DNA of 64,000 bases, taken from assembly GCA_951640165.1 (NCBI GenBank), contig OX621245.1:18964330-19028329 (forward strand), given 5' to 3'. Position 1 is the stretch's first letter. The number at the start of each line of letters is the position of its first letter. The DNA is from Pseudoips prasinana (Eukaryota; Arthropoda; Insecta; Lepidoptera; Nolidae). A program made the translations under genes and the position numbers. The notes beneath the pieces were generated by a model that was not told the DNA's origin, ran no database searches, and saw nothing but the letters and a program-made list of their open reading frames with translations. Positions 12,201 through 23,613 of this stretch are shown one piece after another.

Positions 12201-13327
12201 TTCCACTTATTGAAATTATTTAGCGGGCAAACTTAATATTTCAGAGGACATAATTGTAAGTAAGTATATGAAACATATTATAACCGGTTTAAGCATATAA
12301 GGGTCACACTAATAGTTATTCTGTGCGGTAATTAAACCGCGGTGATCGACGAATTGTCTACTCAGCCACTTCGGCACTCATGCAGAGACTATACTTTTCA
12401 GCACAATTTAACGCGGAATAGTAATAGTCTGGGTTTAAGCAAAGTTACGGTGACTTTGTGCCCGTCAATTATGTGTTTGTAAAGTACCCCGCGACACAGG
12501 CACTTGCTCGTTTGCCACCCTATTTAATAATAAAAAAAACTTGAGAGATGTCAAGGGACACCCGGATGGAACAAAGTTATTTCTTATTATTTATTATGTA
12601 CAAAAAACCTGTATACACTCAACAAAAATAATCGTCGCGACACCGCACTGTTAAATGCGAAATAGAAATGAAAATATCTGGCTTGCTTTCTATAAGAGAG
12701 AGAGAGAGAGAGAGAGAGAGACACAGACAGACAGAGAAACATGCGCACGCCGCACAGCTGCAAAAAGTGTCGTGACAACTTTTCGTAAGAATTTTTCACA
12801 ACGCGCGATAAAGTACTTCGTTCCAAAAAAAGATTTAATATTAGAGAGTAAACTTAAGATATCATTTCTACAGTATTATTCTGTATTATATTCTATACCC
12901 GAGTCGCATCGCATCGCTTTTCTAGAACCGTTCCTAAGGTAAGTTGATATTCGTGGTAAGTCTGACTCGCGGAGGCGGGGTGATGCTGACGGGAGATCTC
13001 ATCAATAAATCACACTGGAGCCCCTTAAACTGTGAGACTGCATTTTATCTGTCACTTGTCACAGACGACTTGCTCGACAAATTGATGATAACGGATTCGC
13101 TGCGCGTCGTTAGCACTTACTTTGAAAATAAGATTAGTTAAGTTTACTAGATTTTTACTTATTTGTATCACCCTACTTTCTCGGTTGTTATCGTTTGATG
13201 CTATTCAAGCGATACCTACCAATAGTACCAGTAGTACCATATGAAGTAGTTTTAACTGGAAGTTTTATACTTTTATGAAAAATTACAATAAAGTCTACAG
13301 TATACAGTATATATTAAAGTATACAGT
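12201..13327. other. Non-coding DNA with AG microsatellite
   Basis: A run of about 13 AG dinucleotides lies at 12695-12720, followed by ACAGACAGACAG. The open frames on both strands over it follow from the repeat. No gene is supported. Confidence 0.6.
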
Positions 13328-13560
13328 CTCAATGGAGATTAGCCAACAGCGCGGGACATATTATAGCGCACAGGTGTGCGCAAACAGAGAAGCACTTTCT
13401 ATTCCATCACTCTCATAATCCGCTGGGACGATTAGCGTCAGATACAGAGAAATTTATTTTTACGAATAAATCCCACAACCACTTTTTGGGCCGACCCAGG
13501 ATTTGAACCTAGGACCTCATTATCTACGGTTGAACACCATACTACTAGACCAACGAGTTG
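13328..13560 (-). mobile_element. tRNA-derived SINE copy, internally deleted
   Basis: Minus-strand relative of the SINE at 5669-6026: the head near 13560 reads TTGGTCTAGTAGTATGG, and box B is GGTTCAAATCCTGGG. The middle is shorter than in the 358-bp copy and the far end keeps the GGACATATTATAGCGCAC segment. No perfect target duplication was found. Confidence 0.8.
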
Positions 13561-14536
13561 TATTAAAACAAATAAATGATGAAACAATAAATTTTCAACA
13601 ATATCCATCGTACTTTATACCGCTAAACACAAAGAAGCCTATAGGGAAATACTGGATACAGCGCGCAGTGGATGACGCAACATTTAAACTCTTTGAAACC
13701 CTATTCCTTGCGACAGCTTTATAGCAAAATATCACCTACACAATAACAAAGGTTCATAAAACACTCTCTGTTCTAAGATACTCTTAAAACGATATCTACA
13801 TGAACGTTCCTTTCGTTGAGCACATACTCACCGATATTCCTTTTGCGAATATTTACGAGTTCATTCGGAGTCTTTGTTGAACCCTTTCAACCAGATATGA
13901 TGCCGCGATCGTTACGAATCGATTTCCTTTCATACTAACCATAGTGATTCATGCCAAACAACGTCTGTCACAGAAAACTCAAATGTGACAATGCCTACCC
14001 ATATGTATCCCTAAAATCATCACATTTCTTGCAACGTGCATACTAAACCTGCTCTAACGTAGCTAGAATGGGGACGATGACTCATCCCTCTCTACAGCAT
14101 TCGACCAATCATCGTCGTATTCGCAGTGATAGAAACTTTTTAATATATTTTCCATGTGATGTGTATTTAATTTCCTGAAATTGTAATAATTATTTCATTT
14201 ATTATCATCGTAACACTCATTTGATTTATTGACATTGTGCTATTGCATTTACTTATTGTTATTTTGTATAAAAAATTATAATTCTTGTGCAAATTTGTTT
14301 TACATATAATATGCAATTTATATAGCAATTTATTGATATTACGTTTTTGCATGCCATCAGGTAAAGTATGGCTGGATCTTTATTTATAATAATTTTTTTT
14401 ACATAGATAAAGGCCTGTGCGTGCATACATGATTATAATATACCTACTTAGTTTAATAAAATTTTCCGTATTTTCATAAGATTTGGACAAGAGCCCTACG
14501 GTACCGATCTACTTAATGGATAAGATGTTGCAGTAT
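13561..14536. other. Non-coding DNA
   Basis: No supported gene or repeat. AT-rich tract at 14160-14350. Confidence 0.5.
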
Positions 14537-14765
14537 TCATTCACCTTCATGTCAGCCGAATGACGTCCACCGCTGGACAAAGGTCTCCTTAAGGCTTTCC
14601 ACAATGGAGTTGTATCCATCATTTGGAGAGGCCATAATCACCACGCTTGGCATACCGGTTAACGATGGCAGTATGAGGGTCAAAGTACACAAAAGGACAC
14701 TGATGCCCGTTCTTTGATAGATATTCCCTCGGCCTAGCAGCCTAACATTAAAAGTATTCAACGTT
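14537..14765 (-). mobile_element. RTE-related LINE or SINE 3' end
   Basis: Read on the minus strand the last residues before the stop are ESLKETFVQRWTSFG, which match the C-terminal end of the RTE element at 11731-11846. The nearby CCACGCTTGGCATACCGG text recurs at 15595, 22190 and 52190. It appears to be a chimeric, truncated 3' end and not a host gene. Confidence 0.55.
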
Positions 14766-15479
14766 TTCTCCTTTCGGTTCCCAGAATATTGGCAGCATTA
14801 CCGCTCTGTATGGCAATACTCATTTGTTGGGAAAAATACATAATAAGCCAGTATTCCGGGAACGTGACGCCTCAACAAGGCGTGCAATATTATAATATGT
14901 AGTGTTCTTTATAATTAGCAAAAACGTCATAAAGATTATATCTTTCTTGCTAAATTTCCTTGTAATAATTCACCCCGCTTTTTTAAGTGTTTAATAGTTT
15001 TCTGTTTACTTCATTTTCACCCGTTTCTACAGACCTAAGATAACAAAGAGATATATTTATTACAAACGAAATATAAGGAGAAATATCGATATACTATTTC
15101 AAGACAGTATAGTATTGATTAAAGTAATTTTATTTATACAATTTTTCATGTTAAAGATAAGCCGTCATATAGCTTTTATACATTAGTTGTCACATAAATA
15201 AAGCTTTATGAGACAACTCATGTATTGAAGAAATATTTACCGCTTGTATATATTGTGGCAGTCCACAACATACACAATGGATAAATATTGCACTATAGCT
15301 ATAGCTATACTAGCTGTAATTGTTTTTATGACCAGCTGTTAGTGGTAATTTTATTGGAACTAATCAACAATTATTCATATTTACGCAAATCTTAATTAAC
15401 TCTTGTAATATCCGAACTTTTATACAAATGCTAATCAATTCTAATCATGAAACTGACAAAACCTTGAGCCCAAGGTGTC

Positions 15480-15790
15480 TCATCTTCGTGCACGGGAGAT
15501 TGTGGATTTGGTTCTCTTGGTAATTTCGTCATAACAGCTAATAAAGTCCACTGACAAACAATAGCCTCCCCTAAGAATGATCTTGGGGCGATATGCCCTA
15601 TTCGCCACGCTTGGCAAACGGGATGGCGATCGCAGAATGATTTTCTTTATAATAATTAATAATAATAATTGCCGCCGACACCATACAGCGAACCCTTGGT
15701 TATTTCTGAGGTTTTTAATGCCAAAGGCATTCTCTACCAGTCTACTCTGGGGTGATGCAAGGTTTCTTTCTGTCAGTGTCACCTATTCTT
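15480..15790 (-). repeat. Degraded LINE or SINE 3' end (same group)
   Basis: Contains the inverted CGCCACGCTTGGCAAACGG and CCTCCCCTAAGAATGAT motifs of the group seen at 14537, 22100 and 53005. The rest is diverged, and edges are uncertain. Confidence 0.4.
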
Positions 15791-15991
15791 TGTTATCATG
15801 TTTATGTCAAAATTCAATTCTATCAAACTAAGGAGTTTTAATACCTACTTCGAATTAAATCTGACGAAATATATTTTTTAAGCCTCTTTTATTATTTTAA
15901 TTATGCCAATTTTTAAGTTGATCAGACCACGTCAAACCAGAAAAAACGTTGTTCTACAAATTTTGCAATTTCACCCTTTCTTAGACTAGAC

Positions 15992-16084
15992 CCGGCGGTT
16001 TCAGCTGCGCGTTGATCGATCAGTCAGCCAGTTTCTGTTTATATATATATGACTGATCGATCAACGCGCAGTTGAAACCGCCGG
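15992..16084. repeat. Hairpin element with 35-bp arms
   Basis: Arms 15992-16026 and 16050-16084 are reverse complements with one mismatch around a 23-bp AT-rich loop. They start CCGGCGGTTTCA and are unusually GC-rich for this DNA. Probably a very short foldback transposon or MITE. A stable stem-loop transcript is possible but there is no evidence for one. Confidence 0.75.
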
Positions 16085-16855
16085 CCGCGGCTGTTTCATC
16101 GTTTTTATAAATCATCTTAAATTCCAGGTTACAGTGCGAGAGAAAATCGTAAGGAAATTGAACCGTGTAATGGGCTAATAGATCTCAACTTGCAACATTC
16201 CCAAAAACCAAATATAATAGCAATAGTAAGATTTAAGTTTTTTACAACCTTACAACTTCTCATGACAAAAATTATCATCCAAAATACTAAAATCAAAATG
16301 TTAGATATTTCTGTTTTGAAGTTTTATATTGTCTACTGGGACAATATACCTATAAGAGATAAATAAGTACTGAGCTTATCCCATTAAGGCCTTCGTGAGG
16401 ACGTTTTGTTACTCAATTCAGCTTCATTACGTTCGTCTTAATTACTCTAACACGTTGATAATAAGGGAATTATTCTGCCCTTTATTTTAATCCTAGACAA
16501 TAGATTCCCCGATATAGGTAAAATTAAATATATTTTCAATAATTATATTTATTTAAGTTAACTTAAAAGCCGCCATAACAGTTTGAAAATTTTAAAACAA
16601 TTTTTAGTTTTAATTAACGTAGTCCAGATGTGTTACTATTAGTTTAGTTAAGGTTTAAGAAGCGCTGTAAAATGCTATAAAATATTGGGTACTTTAAATA
16701 ACAACCAACACAGATAACATATTTGTATTAAAAAAAAATCCTTTGTTACGAAACGAATTCCTCAAAGTTTGTAGGATAGGTATTTAGGGTTAAATATGTA
16801 AGTTGGGATGAAATTTAGTAAACTAAATTATTAATTGATTAAAGACCTAACGTAA
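16085..16855. other. Non-coding DNA
   Basis: AT-rich with nothing recognised. Confidence 0.5.
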
Positions 16856-16975
16856 CTACTGATGAAATAATGAAATTTATTCAGCACTTGGGTATTAACA
16901 TACACTTGTACTTGTCAAGTTCACAATGGAGTCCATAAACATAGTCGAATACAGTATAAAAATTACAAAAATATA
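16856..16975 (-). mobile_element. LINE 3' terminal fragment, copy 1
   Basis: On the minus strand: CTTGACAAGTACAAGTGTATG, then CCCAAGTGCTGAATAAATTTC, ending with an AATAAA-type signal and a TCATT tail. The same 3' end recurs at 51265-51365. These are 5'-truncated LINE ends with no coding sequence left. Confidence 0.6.
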
Positions 16976-17094
16976 ATTAGTCTAAAAAAATTAATCTATT
17001 ATTTTGAAATTTAGTTGTATAATATTAAAGTTAAAGAATTGAAGGCAATGAGCATTTGGCTAGCGCAGAAGGCTCTTAACCAGTAGCTTAAATT

Positions 17095-17350
17095 AAACAA
17101 TTAATACCCGAGGCCACCCTTTTAGGGTTCGGGCCACAGCTCAGGGGGCCGCTGAAGCAAAAGGACAGAATTCTAAGAGAGGGTGTGATCAGTTGCACGG
17201 GATCACCAATGACGTGTTAAGGGGCCAAAGCGATCCTCGCCGCTGAGGAGCCTACCCTAGCTAACCTGCGGCTTTCTCTAGCTACCTAGGTGGACGACCC
17301 GGAGAAGAAAACCACAAAGAAACTCCAGGCTTGCTTTTTTCGTCTTTCTT
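17095..17350. other. GC-richer unidentified segment
   Basis: The segment has notably higher GC than its surroundings, with no open frame of interest. It looks like part of a repeat (LINE 3' untranslated sequence is my guess), but I cannot name it. Confidence 0.3.
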
Positions 17351-18915
17351 TTGCTTTTTGTTTTCGATCTTTTTTTTTAAAAATCATGTATTTTCTTACA
17401 TTGTGATGGGCGTTATGTAGGCTAATGCACGCACAGAACCGTTGTCATCTAATGAAACAAAAAAAAATTTTGAGATAATAAACAATAACAATAAATTTCA
17501 CTCAAGCAATTAGAATAACCTAACTAACATATCAACGTCCATCTTTAATCGCTAAGGAAACTTGAATTTATAACATATTTCCATTAAAACAATATCATAT
17601 AGATTATTATAAAGATATCCTTACAATATTTAATATATTTGGCAATAATGCTATATACGGGGAAGAAACATAATATTTATAGGGAAGACCAAGTATATCT
17701 ATAGTAGGTATTATATCTTACTACTATTTAACAAAGTGTATGCATAATCCACAGATATCTAAAATAGTATTTAATGCTCTGAGGTATAGACACATTATGT
17801 ATGAATACCTACTGTCTATCAGCTGGGAGAACTTCCGAAAATAATTTCAATTATATTCTTATTGTAGTTTATTCACTCCCGGAATTCTATTCGTCTCCAA
17901 TAAATAGTCCCAATAAACTCTTAAATACAAGTTTGCTAGACAGAAAACAATTCGCTGAACGATAGAATTCCTAAAAATACATAACCAATAGGGCAGTTAA
18001 TCTAGAACAGCGGTCGGCTAAACTAGAATGCAGCAACATTGCTTTTTGTGCCACGAAATTAATTAAGTATTTTCTTCTTAATTATATTGACATAACTTGA
18101 GCTAAAAACAAATAGCAAAATGTTGAAGTAGTTTATTTCGAGATATCTGTAAAAATTCATACAGAATCTAACTAAGCTATAACAAACCCAACATAAGCCA
18201 CCATCAACTTAATTTCAAGAACACTAAGCATAAAGTCATAATGCGTCAGCTATCCGCTTATTCTAATCCTAAATTAAACAAATAATCGATAGAAATGATT
18301 CCATTATAAATTCGAACCAAATAAACATCATTCATGTTCCAAAAAAGCTCTCATCGATGCTCGAAGAGAAATAAAAATATGCCTAGCCGATTAAGAAAGT
18401 ATAGAAATGTAACCAACAAACTAGACTTAAGTCTTCAAAAAAACTATGTGCTCGTGGAAACCCTTATAACAAAAATATAAACAAATAGAGTTTTAGTCGG
18501 ATTTCCAAGAACCTTAAAATATTCTCTTCCTTCGTTTAAGGCAAAAAAGACAATCGAAATGCCTATCCTAGTAAAATGACGGATGGAATTCGTAATAATA
18601 GAGGCGGTTCAGGTTATTGTAACTTATTTGCAGAATCTATTACAAAAATCGAAAGCACAGATTAGAACGCATTCTGTGATCACTTAGCATTTATTCAGAA
18701 TTGACCACAGTTCCGCTATTTTTTTGCCTTCATCTACTATATATAATACATCCATCAGCTAAGACTCCCATATCTTGAGTAACTACGAAAATTCAAAGTA
18801 AGTCGTATAATACACCAAAAAACAATTAAAAAGTGTTGATGATACCATATCTAACACACTCAACCTTTTAGAAATGAAGTAAAAAGTATAGCAAATCACA
18901 GTTAAACTGATCACT
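17351..18915. other. Non-coding DNA
   Basis: AT-rich. A 33-codon frame at about 18380-18478 is basic but too short to support. Confidence 0.45.
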
Positions 18916-19318
18916 ATGAAAAATCAATTAGGGAATATGATATTAGAAAACAATGATCTTCGGAAGCAACTACATAAACTGAAAGCGGAAACTAACGTTT
19001 TAAAATCGTTCTGCAGTTCGGTGTCAGCTATTGAATTTATACTTAACGTTAAGCGGAAAAGACAATCTCACCTTTATCACAATGCTACAATGCTTTATAG
19101 GGAGTAAATCGGGAGAAATTCCTATACAGATTATCCCAGCAACTTTAAAATATTATGCCTTCAACAAAAAGTTACAACTTTGCAAGAAGATTTAAAAAAC
19201 GCCCAACCGGAGATTGAAAAAATAACTAAACAAATCGAAACACTACAGGACTCAGCCCGCAATAAGAAAATTGTAACACCTTGTCGCGTTTCCACGATGT
19301 ATAGAATAATTTTGTAGG
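18916..19318 (+). pseudogene. Possible coiled-coil protein relic with one in-frame stop
   Basis: A frame opens at the ATG at 18916 and runs to TAA at 19105. The same frame then continues without interruption to TAG near 19316. Both halves are rich in leucine, glutamate, lysine and glutamine with heptad-like spacing (for example ENNDLRKQLHKLKAE and LQQKVTTLQEDLKNAQPEIE), which predicts coiled coil. One single-base change would rejoin them into about 133 residues. I do not recognise the family. It may be a decayed gene, a distal exon or chance. No intron signals were traced. Confidence 0.35.
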
Positions 19319-20817
19319 TAGGTAGAAGAAGAAAAGACTAAAGAACAATTTAAAAAAATAATTTAATTTCCAAAGAAAAAAAAAATAACTTGGCCCGACA
19401 CGCTGCCGCGTGTCAAGATAAAAAAGGTTAGGTAGGAGGGTCGTAGGTTTATCACACGATTGCGGGTACGATCCGACAATTTAAAATACCACTCCCCTGG
19501 TAATAGTGTAGTGATGTCCGGCGCAGTCTTAAGGCTGTAAATTGAGTTCCGGAACTGATGAGGTGGAGTGATCTTCGGAGACGTGGTGTATTTATAGGTG
19601 GTAAGTATACTCCGTAGAAAAGAAACCCCAAGTGGGGTTTAAACACTAACACACTTTATATGTATAGATATACGGCGTTTTTTATAACGATGTACGCGTT
19701 GGTACAATTTAAATTTATATTTAAATTATGAGATTATATAAAAATTTAGGAACAACTCAGCAGTAGCGTAGTATTTCGTCGAGTGCATGATATGCAAAAA
19801 AATGTCACGATGAGCGGAACCTGCGAGTGAACGGACGGTAATCCAGTTCATTGCATACAACACTTCACTCAATGAATACAGCGTAGGCGATACACAGATT
19901 AAAAATAAAAAGCAACTAATGTTTCTTTATTATTAATTAGTATAATAAGGTAAGTTGTAGGTTTAAGTCTATAGTTTTGTTATTTTAGATATTTAATTAG
20001 GTATTAGAATAAGGTTTAAATTGATACAAAAATTACCGTAATAGGTTTAAGATTGTAGTTTTAAAATCGTAGTCTTATAAGATACCATTACATTGCTCTG
20101 CAATAATTGAAGGCGTTACAACCTAAAGAAGACTTATGAAGAAAAAACTACTCACAAAACCTGCCTACGTGCAAGCGCCTGATCACACACAGAATCAACA
20201 CCATGAAATAACAAATCAAGATTTTATTTTCAGATCACAACAATGTGTCGGATTAGCAGAGGCAGAGGCAAGACGCAATATGAGGAGTATGAAATTAATG
20301 CAGATACAAAGCCTTTTTTTGCGTGGTGAAAATGCTCTAGTCGCACGTGGTGTGGGGCTCGACCCACTAAAACCACCATGGTAGCCAGCCTCACAGTGCT
20401 TGTAGCGGGGGCTCTGGGTACTCGTGAACGATCTCGCCAGTACATCCGCTGTTCACTGAGCGTCCGCGAGACTCTCAGCCGGGGAGGGGAGGGGCTGAAT
20501 GCTTCCCCGCCTCCCCAGCACGCACAAGCGCGTTACCTGGGCTCCAGCAGCTAAAACTCAGATAACAAACTTGTAATTTTTGTGGGAAAATATAAGAAAA
20601 TTTAACGCTCATATTATCCCAATTCTCTAAATAATCTTATAGATTGTTATAAGTATTCTGAACATTATTTAGATCCTAAAAAACTAAAAGAACAATAAGC
20701 GATGAATATGCTATGCAGTCATTTAAAGCCTGTTCCGTATTACTTAAGACGTAAAAGTGCTCAGGCCATCTTGACTGACTACATGAAACGAAACTATTCC
20801 TCCCTATTTCCCTATAG
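19319..20817. other. Non-coding DNA with unidentified GC-richer patches
   Basis: Patches at about 19390-19640 and 20230-20560 have raised GC and may be repeat fragments. No coding sequence is supported. Confidence 0.4.
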
Positions 20818-22095
20818 TACATTCAGGCAAAAAAGTATCGGGAATGGATGATTTGTTTATGGTTCCAAATTCAAATTTTTGTTTTTTTTTGTTATTTTGG
20901 CACAACTGTTTTCCATTTTGGCGCGGAGTTTGAGTTGCATCTGTTATTTATATTAAATACAGTGCTGGTTTTAGTAATATCATATATAGTGTGTATTGAG
21001 AATTTCATAATGGACAAAAATATCGAACAAAGAGTTTGTCTTAAATTTTGCATCGCTAATGGAATTTCGTGTTCGGAGTAACTGAAAATGTTACAGAAGG
21101 CTTACGGTGAATCGACTTTATCGAAAACTCGTGCTTTTCAGTGGTTCAAAGCGTTCAAAAGCGGTCGAGATGTGATGAAAGATTTGCCTCGCTCATCAAC
21201 GTCTGCAACTGAAGTTAACATCGCAAAAGTGAAGGAAATAGTGACTGAAAATCCTCATTCAACTCTGAGTGAGATAGCCGCCGAACTTTCTGTATCTCAC
21301 GAGTCGATTCGTACCATTTTAACTAATCATTTGGGTATGAAACATGTTGCCGCTCGGCTAGTCCCAAACGATCTAGTCGCTGAGGACATGGTAGAACGAG
21401 TCAATTCCGACCCAGCATTCATGAAACGCATTGTTACTGGTGATGAGACGTGGGTTTACGAGTTTGACATGCAAACTAGTCAACAAGCTTCGGAGTGGCG
21501 CCTTCCAACTGAACCGAAACCGAAAAAACCACGCCCAAGTCGATCAAAAGTCAAAGTCATGTTGACTGTTTTCTTTGACTATAACGGTGTTGTGCACTCT
21601 TAATTCTCACCGGAAGGTCGAACGGTAAATAAAGAATATTATTTGAGCGTTATGTGGCGTTTAAGAGAGCAAATAAGACGAAAAAGGTCAGATTTGTGGA
21701 AAGAAAATTCTTGGATTTTGCACCACGATAATGCGCCATCGCACAAGGCCATCATTGTGAAGGAATTTTTGACCAAACACTCAATAAATACCATCCAGCA
21801 ACCACCATATTCACCAGATATGGCTCCAGCTGACTTCTTTCTTTTTCCTAAACTCAAATTACCACTTCGTGGTACCCGTTTTCAATCGGTAGAAGACATA
21901 AAGAAGAATTCGCGGCGAGAACTGAACTCAATTCCGAAAGCAGCGTTTACAAAATGTTTTGATGAATGGATTATTCGTTGGCGTAAGTGTATCGTTTCTA
22001 AAGGAGCATACTTTGAAGGTGATAAAATAAATTTGGATGAATAACAAACATTTTTTATATCATTGATCTTTTTCCGGTACTTTCTTGACAGAGTA
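20818..22095 (+). mobile_element. Mariner transposon, inactivated
   Basis: About 1278 bp. The right terminal inverted repeat reads (reverse strand) TACTCTGTCAAGAAAGTACC. The left end at 20818 (TACATTCAGGCAAAAAAGTA) is a diverged partner. The transposase relic spans 21010-22044. A clean TA target duplication cannot be confirmed at the diverged left end. A 147-bp 3' fragment of the same family lies at 46056-46202 on the other strand. Confidence 0.88.
21010..22044 (+). pseudogene. Mariner transposase with two in-frame TAA stops
   Basis: Tc1/mariner transposases cut and paste DNA between inverted repeats using a D,D34D catalytic core. One frame runs from ATG 21010 for 344 codons, with TAA at 21079 and 21601 and no frameshift. 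An N-terminal helix-turn-helix region with an FQWFKAFKSG motif is present. Catalytic residues are all kept: D145 (TGDETW), D240 (HHDNAPSH) and D275 (MAPADFF). It ends GDKINLDE. Compared with the other mariner in this window, the linker after VPNDL is about nine residues short, an in-frame deletion. The second stop is one change from a Glu codon. Two stops and the deletion make it dead. Confidence 0.92.
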
Positions 22096-22099
22096 GTAC

Positions 22100-22270
22100 A
22101 AAAAGCTTTGAAAAGCTTGCTGTGTGGCTGATGGCATAGAATATCGCCATGAGGAGCGTAAAAGTCGTGCCGAAGGAATATCTCTCAAAGAACGGGCAGC
22201 AGCGTGTCCTTGCGATCTAACCCGTCTGCCAAGCGTGGCACTACTCCATTGTGGAAATCTTTCGGGGAGG
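22100..22270 (+). mobile_element. LINE/SINE 3' end fragment
   Basis: GATCTAACCCGTCTGCCAAG and GGAAATCTTTCGGGGAGGC correspond to the 3' ends at 14537 (inverse) and 52058-52260. In related copies a CAGCAGTGGACGT-type segment and TGA tail would follow. Here the pentanucleotide array starts directly after GGGGAGGC. Confidence 0.55.
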
Positions 22271-23020
22271 CTGATTTGATTTGTTTTGATTTGATTTGAT
22301 TTGACTTGATTTGATTTGATTTGATTTGGTTTGGTTTGGTTTGGTTTGGTTTGGTTTGGTTTGGTTTGGTTTGGTTTGGTTTGGTTTCGTTTCGTTTCGT
22401 TTCGTTTCGTTTCGTTTCGTTTCGTTTCGTTTCGTTTCGTTTCGTTTCGTTTCGTTTCGTTTCGTTTCGTTTCGTTTCGTTTCGTTTCGTTTCGTTTCGT
22501 TTCGTTTCGTTTCGTTTCGTTTCGTTTCGTTTCGTTTCGTTTCGTTTCGTTTCGTTTCGTTTCGTTTCGTTTCGTTTCGTTTGGTTTGGTTTGGTTTGGT
22601 TTGGTTTGGTTTGGTTTGGTTTGGTTTGGTTTGGTTTGGTTTGGTTTGGTTTGGTTTGGTTTGGTTTGGTTTGGTTTGGTTTGGTTTGGTTTGGTTTGGT
22701 TTGGTTTGGCTTGGCTTGGCTTGGCTTGGCTTGGCTTGGCTTGGCTTGGCTTGGCTTGGCTTGGCTTGGCTTGGCTTGGCTTGGCTTGGCTTGGCTTGGC
22801 TTGGCTTGGCTTGGCTTGGCTTGGCTTGGCTTGGCTTGGCTTGGCTTGGCTTGGCTTGGCTTGGCTTGGCTTGGCTTGACTTGACTTGACTTGACTTGAC
22901 TTGACTTGACTTGACTTGACTTGACTTGACTTGACTTGACTTGACTTGACTTGACTTGACTTGACTTGACTTGACTTGATTTGATTTGATTTGATTTCAT
23001 TTCATTTCATTTTATTTTAT
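22271..23020 (+). repeat. 750-bp pentanucleotide array in homogeneous variant blocks
   Basis: The array is exactly 150 five-base units with no change of register. Blocks in order: TTGAT with a few variants (22271-22325), TTGGT x12 (22326-22385), TTCGT x39 (22386-22580), TTGGT x25 (22581-22705), TTGGC x34 (22706-22875), TTGAC x20 (22876-22975), TTGAT x4, TTCAT x3, TTTAT x2. Each block differs from its neighbour by one base. All frames stay open because no unit contains a stop in any register, so the long frames here are not genes. The TTCGT block puts a CpG every 5 bp. Confidence 0.97.
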
Positions 23021-23613
23021 TTGGGAAAATTACAGTCTCAATTATATAAGGTAGTCTAAAATAAGGATAACTTAGGACTATTTTACATGTTCCACTATTT
23101 AACATGTTCTATTATAAAGCTTCATAACAATGATATGGCTGCAACAACAAAGATTAACCGCTCGTAAAAACCTACTATACGCAATATACTTTCAAAACTT
23201 GGGAAAAACTTGTTTCACCTAAAGGAGATCGGACATTTTAGTATGGACTTTGGTCCAAGTGGCGTCGGATGATGAGAATTGCTTTATTTATTTGATAATT
23301 TAATATTATAACACTTACTATACCCGCAAATAAATCGACACATGGAGAAAAAAGTAATTGACACATAGGTATATCACCCATATTATTTTAATGAGTAGTT
23401 GTAATATTTTTTTTTACTGTTTATATGCAGATTATTAGAAAAATACGATATATATTACAGGTATTCATTAAAGCACACATAACAACATAACATAACGCCT
23501 GTAAACCCCGAAGGCTTAAGCAGAGGTATACCTATTATAGTAATAATTATGTGTTTTATTTATATATAATAAAGGTTAAAATAAAAGAAACATGAACGAT
23601 TAATATGTATTTA
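23021..23613. other. Non-coding DNA
   Basis: AT-rich, nothing recognised; it lies between the array and the broken 3' part of the transposase. Confidence 0.5.

Noticed and set aside
12587..12942. Open frames of 79-95 codons on both strands
   Set aside because: Extended by the AG microsatellite, with repeated RERERE or SLSLSL. Not coding.
22185..23000. Open frames of 180-270 codons on both strands with five-residue repeats
   Set aside because: They are a direct consequence of the pentanucleotide array, which contains no stop in any register. No gene.
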